DNA of 64,000 nucleotides, taken from assembly GCA_963781595.1 (NCBI GenBank), contig CAWAGG010000006.1, positions 2,666,001-2,730,000 of the forward strand, in the 5' to 3' direction. Positions 16,392 through 25,557 of the stretch are shown in pieces. This stretch comes from JBEDUK01 sp963781595. Its GTDB lineage: Bacteria > Actinomycetota > UBA4738. Position numbers and translations under genes: made by a program. The notes under the pieces were generated by a model that made no database searches, was not told where the DNA came from, and was given only the letters and a program-made list of their open reading frames with translations. Position 1 is the first letter of the stretch. The number at the start of each line of letters is the position of its first letter.

Positions 16392-17162
16392 GTGAACGTG
16401 ATCGTGCTGGCGAAATACGTCCCGAACCCGAACGGGACACCCGAGATGGGTGACGACTTCCTGTTGAAACGCGAGGGCGTCGAGGGGGCGATGGATCCCA
16501 CCGACGAGTACGGCGTCGAGGCCGGCCTGAAGCTGGTCGAGGCCGCAGGCGAGGGCGAGGTGACCCTGGTCTCGATGGGGCCGGAGCCGGCGCTCACCGG
16601 CATCCGCAAGGGCCTCTCGATGGGCGCCGACCGCGCGGTGGTCATCACCGACCCGGCGCTCCGAGGCGCCGACGCGCTGGTCACCGCGCGTGTGCTCGCG
16701 AAGGCGATCGCGCGGCAGCCGTTCGACGTCGTGATCTCAGGCGCCGAGTCGACCGACGGCTACACGGGCACGCTGCCGATGACGCTCGCCCAGCTCCTCG
16801 GGCTTCCGAGCGTGACGTTCGTCCGGAGCCTCTCGGTCGACGGTGGCACGCTGAAGGCCGAACGCCAGACCGAGGCCGGGTACGACGAGGTCGAAGCGCC
16901 CCTCCCCTCCCTCGTGACGGTGACGGCTGGTGTCGGTGACCCCCGCTACCCGACCCTCAAGGGCATCATGGGCGCGAAGTCGAAGCCGGTCGAACAGCTC
17001 ACGGCCGGTGACCTGGGGCTCTCGGGCGACGACCTCACGCCGGGCCAGACGGTCAGCGGCGCGACGGCGGCCGCGGAGAAGGCGGCCGGTCAGGTGTTCG
17101 AGGACGACGGCACCGCCGCGGAGCGGATCGCGGCGTTCATGCAGGAAGCGAAGGTGTTCTAG
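16392..17162 (+). CDS. etfB: Electron transfer flavoprotein subunit beta
   Basis: A 256-residue EtfB, which with EtfA carries electrons from acyl-CoA and other flavin dehydrogenases to the respiratory chain. Visible marks are the start MNVIVLAKYVPNPNGTPE, MDPTDEYGVEAGLKL, LVSMGPEPALTGIRKGLSMGADRAVVI, and the nucleotide-binding SGAESTDGYTGTLPMTLAQLL. GTG start; only a weak GAGG precedes it. The stop TAG abuts the etfA ATG with no gap, so the subunits are co-translated. Length is normal. The window also holds a fatty acyl-CoA ligase that would feed substrates to ETF-linked dehydrogenases. Confidence 0.94.
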   Translation: MNVIVLAKYVPNPNGTPEMGDDFLLKREGVEGAMDPTDEYGVEAGLKLVEAAGEGEVTLVSMGPEPALTGIRKGLSMGADRAVVITDPALRGADALVTARVLAKAIARQPFDVVISGAESTDGYTGTLPMTLAQLLGLPSVTFVRSLSVDGGTLKAERQTEAGYDEVEAPLPSLVTVTAGVGDPRYPTLKGIMGAKSKPVEQLTAGDLGLSGDDLTPGQTVSGATAAAEKAAGQVFEDDGTAAERIAAFMQEAKVF

Positions 17163-18128
17163 ATGGCGAAGATCTGGGTGTACGCGGACATCGGCTCGGA
17201 CGGGACGCCGGATGGTTCGGCGCTCGAGCTGCTGACGAAGGCCCGATCGCTCGGCGCCGAGGCGCTCGAGGCCGTGGCCCTGGGACCGGGCGCATCGCAG
17301 GCGGCGGCCGTGCTCGGCGAGTACGGGGCCACGACCGTCTACGCGAGCGACGATCCCGTCTACGTCGAGCACCTGGCCGAGCCCGCGGCCGTCACGCTCG
17401 CCGCGCTCGTGGCCGAGCATCGGCCCAACCTGATCCTGTTCGCCACGTCGTACGCATCGCGCGACGTCGCCGGGCGCCTCTCCGCACGGCTCGGTTCGAC
17501 GCTGATGAGCAACGCGTCGGACGTGACGGGAGCGGCCGGCGCGCAGACGCAGATCTTCGGCGGGACGAAGGTCGTCGACGTCGCGCTCGCCGGGCCCGAT
17601 CCGAAGCTCGTCCTGGTTCGGCCGAAGTCCTTCGCCGCGGAGCCCTCGGGCGGCAGCGCGACGGTCGTAACCGTGACCCCGGACGTCCCCGATGACGCCA
17701 AGCGCGTGCGCGTGCTGCAGCGCCACGAGGAAACCGCGAGCGGCCCGAAGATCGAGGACGCGAAGGTGGTGATCGCGGGCGGCCGCGGTCTGGGCGAGGC
17801 GGCGAACTTCGGCCTGCTGAACGACCTGGCGGAGGCGCTCGGCAACGCCGCGGTCGGTGCGTCGCGCGCGGTCGTCGACGCGGGCTGGGTGCCGTACAGC
17901 TATCAGGTCGGCCAGACCGGCAAGACGGTCAAGCCCGAGGTCTACATCGCGGTCGGCATCAGCGGGGCGATCCAGCACCTCGTCGGGATGAAGGAGTCGA
18001 AGCGGATCGTCGCGATCAACAAGGACCCCGACGCGCCGATCTTCGCCTACGCGGACCTGGGCATCGTCGGCGACGCGCTGAAGATCCTGCCGAAGCTCAC
18101 CGAGGAGATCCGCGCCCGCAAGGGTTGA
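17163..18128 (+). CDS. etfA: Electron transfer flavoprotein subunit alpha
   Basis: A 321-residue EtfA that holds the FAD of the heterodimer. The N-terminal domain shows EYGATTVYASDDPVYVEHLA and LILFATSYASRDVAGRLSARL. The C-terminal FAD domain shows VVIAGGRGLGEAANFGLLNDLAEAL, GASRAVVDAGWVPYSYQVGQTGKTV, YIAVGISGAIQHLVGMKESK and IVAINKDPDAPIFAYADLGI. All FAD-contact segments are present and length is normal. Starts directly after the etfB stop. Converges with a small coiled-coil membrane protein downstream. Confidence 0.95.
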   Translation: MAKIWVYADIGSDGTPDGSALELLTKARSLGAEALEAVALGPGASQAAAVLGEYGATTVYASDDPVYVEHLAEPAAVTLAALVAEHRPNLILFATSYASRDVAGRLSARLGSTLMSNASDVTGAAGAQTQIFGGTKVVDVALAGPDPKLVLVRPKSFAAEPSGGSATVVTVTPDVPDDAKRVRVLQRHEETASGPKIEDAKVVIAGGRGLGEAANFGLLNDLAEALGNAAVGASRAVVDAGWVPYSYQVGQTGKTVKPEVYIAVGISGAIQHLVGMKESKRIVAINKDPDAPIFAYADLGIVGDALKILPKLTEEIRARKG

Positions 18129-18161
18129 CGTCGGCGTTCCGCCGGGCCGTGGGGCCGGCGA

Positions 18162-18569
18162 TCAGCTCGCGTGACGTCGAACGTGCGACGCCAGGTCCGC
18201 GCTGAGCCCGTCCAGACGCGCGCTCACGCCGTCGATCCTGGCGTTCATCGCGTCCAGCCTCGCGTCGACGGCGTCGAACCGGTCGTCGATGTGCTGGAAC
18301 CTGGCGTCGATCTGACCGAACCTCGCGTCGACCTGTCCGAACCTGCCGTCGATCTGGCCGAACCTCGCGTCGACCTGTCCGAACCTGCCGTCGACCTGTC
18401 CGAAGCGTTCATCGATGCGGCCCTCCAATGCGTCGAACCGAACATCGACCCGCGACCCGAGACCGTCGATCCGTGATCCGAGGCCGTCGATCCGGGTGCC
18501 GAGATAGAAGAGGCTCCCGAAGCTGAACGCCGCCAGCAGGCCGATCGCGGTCCAGACCGCCGCTCCCAT
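18162..18569 (-). CDS. Small membrane-anchored heptad-repeat (coiled-coil) protein
   Basis: A 135-residue protein with one N-terminal membrane helix (about residues 6-24, WTAIGLLAAFSFGSLFYLG) followed by about 12 seven-residue repeats. The central five are near-identical (RFGQVDG/RFGQIDA, residues 55-89), flanked by degenerate copies such as RIDGLGS, RFDAVDA and RLDGLSA. The pattern R-[FIL]-x-x-[VIL]-[DN]-x suits a long parallel coiled coil that oligomerises under the membrane. ATG 18569 begins the helix. Function unknown; similar repeats occur in hypothetical membrane proteins and tail-fibre-like adhesins. Confidence 0.75.
   Translation of the reverse strand: MGAAVWTAIGLLAAFSFGSLFYLGTRIDGLGSRIDGLGSRVDVRFDALEGRIDERFGQVDGRFGQVDARFGQIDGRFGQVDARFGQIDARFQHIDDRFDAVDARLDAMNARIDGVSARLDGLSADLASHVRRHAS
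18303..18407 (-). repeat. 21-bp tandem repeat, five units, encoding RFGQ[VI]D[GA] heptads
   Basis: Five consecutive 21-bp units encode heptads differing only by Val/Ile and Gly/Ala. The DNA units are nearly identical, so the array probably grew by unequal exchange. Older, more diverged units lie on both sides within the same gene. Confidence 0.9.
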
Positions 18570-18631
18570 CGTCGGTCGAATGTAGCACGGGCGTCCGACG
18601 CCGCCGTCGGACGACCCGCGGGGAAGGAGCT

Positions 18632-19273
18632 TCAGGCGCGGAGCCCGGACTCCGATCCCGTGCCGAACAGCCGGTCGCCGAAGTCCCCGAGCCCGGGGAG
18701 GATGTACCCGTTCGCGTTCAGCTCGCGGTCGATCGCTGCGGTGAAGATCGGGACACCGGGGTGCTCGCCCTCCATCCGCGCGATGCCCTCGGGCGCGGAC
18801 ACGATGCAGACGAACGCGAGGTGCGCGGGCGTGCCCTCCAGCAGGCTGGTGGACGCCCGCGACGCCGAACCGCCCGTCGCGAGCATCGGGTCGAGCAGCA
18901 GCACGTGGCGTCCGTGCAGCGGCGGGACCTTCTGGTAGTACGACGCCGGCTCCAGCGTGGCGTCGTCGCGTTCGAGCCCGATGTAACCGACCGTCACCTC
19001 GGGGAACAGTTCCGTGACGGCCTCGAGCATCCCCAGGCCGGCACGCAGGATCGGCACGGCGACGAGGTCCGGAGATACCACGCGGCCGGGCGCCGGTTCC
19101 AACGGGGTCCGAACCTGCACGTCGACCGTGGGCAGGTCCCGGACCGCCTCCAGGACCAACGCGATCGTGAGCCGCTTCGCGATCGTCCGGAACAGCGGTG
19201 GCGGCGTCGTCTCGTCCCGCAGGCGCGTCAGCAGGTGCTGGGCGAGCGGGTGATCGATCACCGTCACGGTCAT
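18632..19273 (-). CDS. upp: Uracil phosphoribosyltransferase
   Basis: A 213-residue enzyme joining uracil and PRPP to give UMP. The PRPP-binding loop is DPMLATGGSASRA, the hood region is VAVPILRAGLGMLEAV, and the uracil-binding end is ELNANGYILPGLGDFGDRLFGT. The ATG at 19273 starts MTVTVIDHPLAQH, the normal Upp beginning. Divergent from deoA with overlapping promoter space: thymidine/uridine phosphorolysis by DeoA releases the uracil that Upp salvages. Probably leaderless (TACCAT box 9 bp before ATG). Confidence 0.93.
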   Translation of the reverse strand: MTVTVIDHPLAQHLLTRLRDETTPPPLFRTIAKRLTIALVLEAVRDLPTVDVQVRTPLEPAPGRVVSPDLVAVPILRAGLGMLEAVTELFPEVTVGYIGLERDDATLEPASYYQKVPPLHGRHVLLLDPMLATGGSASRASTSLLEGTPAHLAFVCIVSAPEGIARMEGEHPGVPIFTAAIDRELNANGYILPGLGDFGDRLFGTGSESGLRA

Positions 19274-19282
19274 GGCGCCCGT

Positions 19283-19288
19283 ATGGTA
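19283..19288 (-). promoter_or_regulatory. -10 box (TACCAT) for upp
   Basis: TACCAT on the minus strand, 9 bp before the upp ATG, implying a leader of about two bases. It faces the deoA -10 box at 19307-19312, so the two divergent promoters lie within 30 bp of each other. Confidence 0.4.
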
Positions 19289-19306
19289 CGCGAGCGGCCG
19301 TGCGGG

Positions 19307-19312
19307 TAGCCT
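19307..19312 (+). promoter_or_regulatory. -10 box (TAGCCT) for deoA
   Basis: TAGCCT lies 9 bp before the deoA ATG at 19322, giving an almost leaderless message. No Shine-Dalgarno is present before the ATG, which supports this reading. Confidence 0.4.
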
Positions 19313-19321
19313 CGCGCTGCG

Positions 19322-20653
19322 ATGCACGACCCACGCGACGTCGTCCAGGCGAAACGCGACGGGGCCGAACTGGACCCCGAGGCGCTCCGCGCGTTCGTGC
19401 TCGACTACGCGAAGGGCGACATCCCCGACTACGTCGCCTCCGCGTTCCTGATGGCGGCGTTCATCCGCGGGCTGTCGCTCGCCGAGACCTCCGCGATGAC
19501 CGCTGCGATGATCGACTCCGGGTCGACGCTGCCGTTCGCGCGCGTCACCAGCCCGAAGGTCGACAAGCATTCGACCGGCGGGGTGAGCGACGGCGTGTCC
19601 CTGGTGTTCGCCCCGCTCGCGGCGTCCCTCGGCCTCGCGGTCGCCAAGCTCTCCGGACGCGGCCTCGGGCATACGGGCGGCACGCTCGACAAGCTCGAGT
19701 CGATCCCAGGGTTCCGAGTCTCCCTGACGCCCGAGGAGCTGGAGGCGCAGGTCGAACGGATCGGCTGTGCGATCGCCGGCCAGACGCCGGACATCGTCCC
19801 CGCCGACGGCGCGCTGTACGCGCTGCGCGACGCGACCGCGACCGTCGCGAGCATCCCGCTGATCGCTGCCAGCGTGATGTCGAAGAAGCTCGCCGTCGGT
19901 TCGAACCTGATCCTGCTCGACGTCAAGGCCGGCAGCGGCGCCTTCATGAAGACGCCCGAGGCGGCCGCCGAGCTGGCGTCGCTCTGCGTGGGGCTCGCGG
20001 CCGATCGCGGGCGCCGGGCGGTCGCCGCGGTGACGGACATGTCGCAGCCGCTCGGGAACGCGATCGGCAACGCGCTCGACGTGGCCGAGACGGTCGAGGT
20101 GCTCGCCGGGCGCGAGCGCGGACGCCTCCGCGATCTGGCGGTGCTCTTCGCGGGACGGGCGCTGTCGGAGTTGGGGTACGTGGAGCCCGCCGAGGCGCGC
20201 AGACGAGCCGAGCGCGCCCTCGACGACGGGTCGGCCCTGGAGCGGTTCGCCGCGCTCGTCGAGGCGCAGGGAGGGGACCCGGCCGTCGCCGACGATCCGT
20301 GGACCGTGCTGTCCCGCGCCCCCCTCGTCGTACCGATCGGCGCGCCGTGCGACGGGTTCGTCGGCGCGGTCGACGCCGAGGAGATCGGACGCGCCGGCGT
20401 AGCGCTCGGCGCCGGGCGTGTGAAGAAGGGCGACCCGGTCGACCCAGCCGTCGGGATCGTGATCCGGGCGAAGATCGGCGACGCGGTCCGCGCGGACGAG
20501 CCGATCGGCGAGGTGCACGCGCGGACGGAGCAGGCCGCGTCGGATGCGCTCAGGCGGGTCCGCGCCGCGATGCATCTGACCGACGAGCCCGTGACGCCTC
20601 CGGCTCTCGTCCACGGGTGGCACGAGCCCGCGGGGGCTCCGCCGGCCAGCTGA
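19322..20653 (+). CDS. deoA: Pyrimidine-nucleoside (thymidine) phosphorylase
   Basis: A 443-residue phosphorylase that splits thymidine or uridine into base and (deoxy)ribose-1-phosphate. The family signature KLSGRGLGHTGGTLDKLE is intact, and the phosphate-binding KVDKHSTGGVSDGVSL and LDVKAGSGAFMKT are present. The C-terminal domain ends with VRADEPIGEVHA. Length matches the family. Followed after 17 bp by a ribokinase gene on the same strand, so both are probably one transcript, which makes sense for using the released pentose. Confidence 0.94.
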   Translation: MHDPRDVVQAKRDGAELDPEALRAFVLDYAKGDIPDYVASAFLMAAFIRGLSLAETSAMTAAMIDSGSTLPFARVTSPKVDKHSTGGVSDGVSLVFAPLAASLGLAVAKLSGRGLGHTGGTLDKLESIPGFRVSLTPEELEAQVERIGCAIAGQTPDIVPADGALYALRDATATVASIPLIAASVMSKKLAVGSNLILLDVKAGSGAFMKTPEAAAELASLCVGLAADRGRRAVAAVTDMSQPLGNAIGNALDVAETVEVLAGRERGRLRDLAVLFAGRALSELGYVEPAEARRRAERALDDGSALERFAALVEAQGGDPAVADDPWTVLSRAPLVVPIGAPCDGFVGAVDAEEIGRAGVALGAGRVKKGDPVDPAVGIVIRAKIGDAVRADEPIGEVHARTEQAASDALRRVRAAMHLTDEPVTPPALVHGWHEPAGAPPAS

Positions 20654-20670
20654 GCGACGGGCATCCGTCC

Positions 20671-21585
20671 ATGGGCCGCGTCGTCGTCGTCGGCAGCTCG
20701 AACATGGACCTGAGCGTCGCCGCCCCGACCCTCCCGAGACCCGGCGAGACCGTGCTCGGGCACTCGTTCGCGCGCGGACCCGGCGGCAAGGGTTCGAACC
20801 AGGCGATCGCTGCGCGCAGGCTGGGCGCCGAGGTCACGTTCGTGACGAAGCTCGGCGAGGACCGCTTCGGCGACGAGCTCCGAGCCGTCTTCGAGCGCGA
20901 AGGCCTCCCCTCGCATGGGATCCTGCGAACGAGGGACGCACCGACGGGCATCGCGCTGATCGTGGTCGACGACGCCGGCCGGAACGCGATCGCGGTGGCG
21001 CCGGGCGCGAACGCGCTCCTCACTCCGGACGACCTCACGTCGATCCCCGGATTGTTCGACGGCGCCTCGCACCTCCTCTGTCAGCTCGAGACCCCGCTCG
21101 AGGTCGTCATCGCAGCCGCGCGCGGGGCGCGGCGCGCCGGACTCACCGTCGTCCTGGATCCCGCCCCGGCCCGCACGCTCCCCGACGGCGCCTTCGCCCT
21201 CGTCGACGTCCTGACGCCGAATCAGGCGGAGCTGCAGGAACTGACCTCGCTCCCGACCCGCTCGCTTGACGAGATCGAGACCGCCGCCCGCTCCTTGATC
21301 GGACGCGGTGTCGGGGCCGTGATGGCAACCCTCGGCGACCGCGGCTCCCTGCACGTCGACCCCGCAGCCTCCGTGCACATCGCCGCACCGACCGTGCGGT
21401 CGATCGACACGACCGGCTGCGGCGACGCCTTCGCGGGCTGCTTCGTGGCCGCTCTCGCGACCGGGTCCGACGCCCACGCCGCTTCGGACCTGGCGTCCCG
21501 AGCGGGGTCGTTCTGTGCCACGCGCAGGGGTGTGCTGGACGGCCTGCCGACCCACGCCGATCTGGACCGCGAGCTCCCGTCCTGA
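20671..21585 (+). CDS. rbsK: Ribokinase (PfkB family)
   Basis: A 304-residue sugar kinase phosphorylating ribose at C5. PfkB marks are VVVVGSSNMDLSVAAPTLPRPGET, then ARGPGGKGSNQAIAARRLGA, and the C-terminal DTTGCGDAFAGCF, where Cys replaces the usual Ala (DTTGAGDAF) but the catalytic Asp remains. LTPNQAELQEL fits ribokinase. ATG 20671 gives the canonical N-terminus; no good Shine-Dalgarno is seen. Context with deoA and a nucleoside importer supports ribose from nucleosides as substrate. Converges with the ABC permease gene. Confidence 0.88.
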   Translation: MGRVVVVGSSNMDLSVAAPTLPRPGETVLGHSFARGPGGKGSNQAIAARRLGAEVTFVTKLGEDRFGDELRAVFEREGLPSHGILRTRDAPTGIALIVVDDAGRNAIAVAPGANALLTPDDLTSIPGLFDGASHLLCQLETPLEVVIAAARGARRAGLTVVLDPAPARTLPDGAFALVDVLTPNQAELQELTSLPTRSLDEIETAARSLIGRGVGAVMATLGDRGSLHVDPAASVHIAAPTVRSIDTTGCGDAFAGCFVAALATGSDAHAASDLASRAGSFCATRRGVLDGLPTHADLDRELPS

Positions 21586-21595
21586 GCCGGAACGG

Positions 21596-22891
21596 TTACT
21601 GCGCTTGACCTTTCCGGTACGGACGGCCGTCCCACGTGGGGGGCCGCAGCCGCTGCGACGCCACCGATAGCACGACGAGCGTCGCGATGTACGGGACCGT
21701 CCCGACCAACTGTCCGGGGACCGACTGACTGGTCGCCCACCACATGAAGAACCCCGAGGACAGGATCACCAGCGCGGCGCCCGGCACGGCTCGCTTCCGA
21801 CCGATGAACCAGACGGCCGCGATGGCCAGCGCCATGGCCACGAACAGTAGCAGCGCGTGGATCGCCGGGTCCGAACGCAGCTGCAACGAGTCCGCGTAGC
21901 CGAACAGTCCGGCAGCGACGCCGATCCCTCCGGGCCGCCAGTTCCCGAAGATCAACGCGGCGAGGCCGATGAAGCCGCGGCCGCCGGTCTGGCCCTCGTG
22001 GTAGATGCCCGCTTCGAAGACCAGGAACACCCCGCCGAGGCCCGCCAGGACCCCGGAGATCACGACGCCGATGTACTTCATCAGGTACACGCGGACGCCC
22101 AGCGAGTCGGCGGCGATCGGGTTCTCGCCGACGGACCGCATGCGCAGGCCCGTACGCGTCCTCCAGAACCACCAGTAGGAGAAGGGGATCAAGGCCACCG
22201 CGATCAGCGTGAGGGCCGACAGGTCGAACATCAGACCCTTCGTCACGCCCGCCACATCCGAGATCAGGAACCAGTGCTTGCGCTCGAACCACCCGAGCAC
22301 GTCCGGTGTCTTCTGGATGCCGAGGAACGGACCGCCCGCCAGCACGGGCATCGTGAAGTGGAACAGCGTGCCGGTCACCTGCGGCGACTGTGCGGCGCTC
22401 CCGCCAGTGTCGATCGTGTACGTGATCACCGAGAGGAACCTGGCGATGCCGGCGGCGAGGATGTTGATCGCGACCCCTGACACGATCTGATCGACGCCGA
22501 ACGTGATCGTAGCGACCGCGTGGAGCAGCCCCCCGGCCGCGCCCCCGGCCATGCCGAAGAGCACGCCGTACCACGGGCCGAACTTCCACCCTGCCCACGC
22601 GCCGAACCAGGTCCCGAGGATCATCATGCCCTCGAGCCCGATGTTCACCACGCCGACCCGCTCGGACCACAGGCCGCCCAGGCCGGCGAAGAGGATCGGC
22701 ACCGCCAGGCCGAGGGCGGCAGCGAAGGTGAAGCTGGAGGTCAGCTCCTTCGACCCCGTGAGCTCGCGGACGATCACGAGCGTGAGCAGCGCGACGGCCA
22801 TGATCACCCAGGAGCGTCGGATCTTCGGTCGCGGCCGGGGCTCCGACTCCCCGCGGGGTTCGACCAGGATGTCGCTGTGCTCGCTCGCCAT
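21596..22891 (-). CDS. ABC transporter permease, nucleoside importer (BMP-associated, second permease)
   Basis: A 431-residue membrane protein of the branched-chain-amino-acid/ribose permease superfamily, with about eight to ten membrane segments. The marks WSERVGVVNIGLEGMMILGTWFGAW and VYLMKYIGVVISGVLAGLGG fit the second permease of BMP-type nucleoside importers (like B. subtilis NupQ). The C-terminus has an additional pair of membrane segments (AALVILSSGFFMWWATS, VPYIATLVVLSVAS). The ATG shares one base with the preceding permease stop (TGATG). Last gene of the importer operon. Confidence 0.88.
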   Translation of the reverse strand: MASEHSDILVEPRGESEPRPRPKIRRSWVIMAVALLTLVIVRELTGSKELTSSFTFAAALGLAVPILFAGLGGLWSERVGVVNIGLEGMMILGTWFGAWAGWKFGPWYGVLFGMAGGAAGGLLHAVATITFGVDQIVSGVAINILAAGIARFLSVITYTIDTGGSAAQSPQVTGTLFHFTMPVLAGGPFLGIQKTPDVLGWFERKHWFLISDVAGVTKGLMFDLSALTLIAVALIPFSYWWFWRTRTGLRMRSVGENPIAADSLGVRVYLMKYIGVVISGVLAGLGGVFLVFEAGIYHEGQTGGRGFIGLAALIFGNWRPGGIGVAAGLFGYADSLQLRSDPAIHALLLFVAMALAIAAVWFIGRKRAVPGAALVILSSGFFMWWATSQSVPGQLVGTVPYIATLVVLSVASQRLRPPTWDGRPYRKGQAQ

Positions 22892-24006
22892 CAGGCCGCC
22901 ACCCCTTCCACGGGCGCCGTGGGTTCACGGGTCTTCTGCGCGGCGGCACGAACGTCCTGCGCCTCGACCAGCCGCCGGACCAGTTCGTAGGCGATGACCA
23001 CCGACAGGATGATCACGCCCTGCATGATCTGGATGACCTCCTTCGGGATCCCGTTGAGGTCGAGGATCTGCGCGGAGACTTCGAGGAAGGCGAACAACAG
23101 CGCAGCCGCAGCGATCCCGATCGGGTTGTTCCTGCCCACCAGCGCGATCGCGATCCCGCTGAACCCCAGGCCGGTCGGGAAGTCCAGGGTGTACGCGTGG
23201 AAGAAGGAGAGCAGGTAGAGCATCCCCACCAGGCCGGCGACCGCGCCGGACATCAGCATCGTCCTGATCACCATCGCGCCAGGGTTGACGCCGCTCACGC
23301 GCGCTGCGCCGGGGTTCATGCCCGAAGCCCGCAGGTTGAACCCGAAGCGGGTCCGCCACACCACCACGTAGTACACGACGCCGACGGCGATGGCCACCAG
23401 CAGGAACCCGCTCAGGGGTTCGTTGGGATTCGTGATCCCGAGCAGCCTGTCGAGGTTCGGGAACAGCCCCGACTTCGGGATCTCCCGGGTTCGCGTGGCC
23501 AGGTCGGATGCGACCGTCGCGCGCTTCAGGTAGTTCAACAAGAGGTAGGACCCGATGCCGAACGCGATGAAGTTCAACATGATCGTGGAGATGACCTCGG
23601 ACACGCCGCGGGTCACCTTCAGCACGCCGGCGATGCCCGCCCAGACGGCGCCGACGGTCATCGCGGTGACCAGTATCAGCGTGACGTGCACCACCGGCGG
23701 CAGATGCACGGCGGCGCCGACCGCGGCCGCCAGCAGCGCCGCCAGGTAGTACTGGCCCTCGACCCCGATATTGAACAGGTTCATCTTGAACCCGATCGCG
23801 ACCGCGATCGCGGACAGGAACAGCGGCGACGCACGGTTCACGATCGAGATGATCTGGTTGCCCTGGATCCCGTACGACGCCATGGATCGGAAGGCCGAGA
23901 ACGGGTTCTGGTGGATCGCCAGCAGCGCGATCGAGGAGACCACGAGAGAGAACGCGATCGCCGCGGCCGGAGCGAGCAGCCAGAGCAGCGCACGCCGGAT
24001 CCTCAC
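22891..24006 (-). CDS. ABC transporter permease, nucleoside importer (first permease)
   Basis: A 371-residue permease, partner of the gene that follows (like B. subtilis NupP). The N-terminal membrane helix is LLWLLAPAAAIAFSLVVSSI. The conserved FKMNLFNIGVEGQYYLAALLAA and GVSEVISTIMLNFIAFGIGSYLL are typical of the family, and ALVGRNNPIGIAAAALLFAFL lies near the end. GTG 24006 overlaps the ATPase stop as GTGA, so the longer in-frame extension, which runs through the ATPase gene, is not real. Confidence 0.88.
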   Translation of the reverse strand: MRIRRALLWLLAPAAAIAFSLVVSSIALLAIHQNPFSAFRSMASYGIQGNQIISIVNRASPLFLSAIAVAIGFKMNLFNIGVEGQYYLAALLAAAVGAAVHLPPVVHVTLILVTAMTVGAVWAGIAGVLKVTRGVSEVISTIMLNFIAFGIGSYLLLNYLKRATVASDLATRTREIPKSGLFPNLDRLLGITNPNEPLSGFLLVAIAVGVVYYVVVWRTRFGFNLRASGMNPGAARVSGVNPGAMVIRTMLMSGAVAGLVGMLYLLSFFHAYTLDFPTGLGFSGIAIALVGRNNPIGIAAAALLFAFLEVSAQILDLNGIPKEVIQIMQGVIILSVVIAYELVRRLVEAQDVRAAAQKTREPTAPVEGVAA

Positions 24007-25529
24007 GATGCCTCCCGCTGCTTCGCGCCTGTCATGTACAGGCCCAACTCCTCGGGCGTGACCGTCGACGCGTCGACCTTGGCGACCAATCGGCCCCCGA
24101 AGATGACCCAGAGTGTGTCCGACAAACCGATCAGCTCCTCGAGGTCGGCGGACACGAGCAGCAGCGCGAGTCCGGCGGCGCGGGCGTGGCGGATCGCGTC
24201 CCACACCGCGGCCTGCGCGCCGACGTCGATCCCCCTGGTGGGCTGCGCGGCCAGCAGCACCTTCGGCTCGGCGATCATCTCGCGTCCGACGATCAGCTTC
24301 TGCTGATTGCCACCGGACAGCGCGTAGGCTGCGGCCCCGATCCCGGGCGTCGCGACGCGGTACTGCTCGACGATGGCTTCGGTCTGCCGCTTCGCGCCCG
24401 CTCGATCGATCCACGGTCCCTTGACGAACGGCGCGGTCCCCTGGTGGCCCAGCATCGCGTTCTCCCACAGCGGGGCGGCCAAGAGCAACCCACCCTCCTG
24501 TCGGTCCTCCGGGATGTAGCCGATGCCGGCATCGCGCCGAGCCTCCGTCGACCACCCCGTGATGTCCTGGCCTCCGAGATCGATCGTGCCGGTGGTCGCG
24601 GGCGTGAGGCCGATCAGCGCGTCCAGAAGCTGCGCCTGCCCGTTCCCCTCTACGCCGGCGACGCCCAGGATCTCGCCCCGATGGATGTCGAACGACGCGT
24701 CCTGCAGCAGCCACCTCCCGTCTGGAGACTGGACGCCGAGCCCCTTCACCGAGAGCTCGACCGTATCGGTCACGGTCGATTCACGCGTCTCCGGGCGCGG
24801 CAGCTCGCTGCCGACCATCAGCTCCGCGAGTTGCCCGGTGGTCACGTCCGTCGGATCGACCGTGGCCACGGTGTGCCCACCGCGCATCACCGTGATCGTG
24901 TCCGCGATCTCCAGGATCTCGTCGAGCTTGTGCGAGATGTAGATGACCGTGACGCCCTCGCGCTTCAGCTCGCGTAGGTTGACGAATAGCTCCTGGACCT
25001 CCTGCGGGACCAGCACGGCGGTCGGCTCGTCCAGGATCAGGATCCGCGCCCCCCGGTACAGGACCTTGATGATCTCCGCGCGCTGGCGCTCCCCGACGGA
25101 GAGGTCCTCCACCAGCCGGTCGGGGTGCAACGGCATCCCGTAGGTGCTCGCGAGCTCGTTCACGCGGTCCCGCGCCTCGCCGAACGCGACCATCGGGCCA
25201 TGGGTCGGCTCGGATCCAAGGATGATGTTCTCGAGGACCGTCAGGTTCTCGGCCAGCATGAAGTGCTGGTGGACCATGCCGATGCCCGCGGCGATCGCAT
25301 CCTTCGGTGAACGGAAGTGCACCTGGTCGCCACGGACCCGGATCGTGCCCTCGTCCGGGCGGAGCATCCCGTAGAGGACCTTCATCAGCGTCGACTTGCC
25401 GGCGCCGTTCTCGCCCACGATCGCGTGGATCTCGCCGGCCGCGACCTCGATGTTGACGTCATCGTTCGCGACGACACCGGGGAACCGCTTCGTGATCCCC
25501 CGCAGTTCGACCGCCGCTGGCTCAGGCAT
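24003..25529 (-). CDS. ABC transporter ATP-binding protein, nucleoside importer (two ABC domains)
   Basis: A 508-residue double ATPase, like B. subtilis NupO. Domain 1 has Walker A GENGAGKSTLMKVLYG, signature LSVGERQRAEII and Walker B LILDEPTAVL. Domain 2 has a degenerate Walker A without Lys (GVEGNGQAQLLDALIG) but a normal signature LSGGNQQKLIVGRE. A weak second site is usual in this importer class. ATG 25529. An 81-bp gap holding a strong inverted repeat separates it from the upstream binding-protein gene. Confidence 0.92.
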   Translation of the reverse strand: MPEPAAVELRGITKRFPGVVANDDVNIEVAAGEIHAIVGENGAGKSTLMKVLYGMLRPDEGTIRVRGDQVHFRSPKDAIAAGIGMVHQHFMLAENLTVLENIILGSEPTHGPMVAFGEARDRVNELASTYGMPLHPDRLVEDLSVGERQRAEIIKVLYRGARILILDEPTAVLVPQEVQELFVNLRELKREGVTVIYISHKLDEILEIADTITVMRGGHTVATVDPTDVTTGQLAELMVGSELPRPETRESTVTDTVELSVKGLGVQSPDGRWLLQDASFDIHRGEILGVAGVEGNGQAQLLDALIGLTPATTGTIDLGGQDITGWSTEARRDAGIGYIPEDRQEGGLLLAAPLWENAMLGHQGTAPFVKGPWIDRAGAKRQTEAIVEQYRVATPGIGAAAYALSGGNQQKLIVGREMIAEPKVLLAAQPTRGIDVGAQAAVWDAIRHARAAGLALLLVSADLEELIGLSDTLWVIFGGRLVAKVDASTVTPEELGLYMTGAKQREAS

Positions 25530-25557
25530 CGCCCTCTTTCCGACGGGAAGGCACTGA

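Noticed and set aside
18303..18407. Regular repeat considered as a CRISPR-like array
   Set aside because: Units are directly adjacent without unique spacers and encode in-frame heptads; no cas gene is present.
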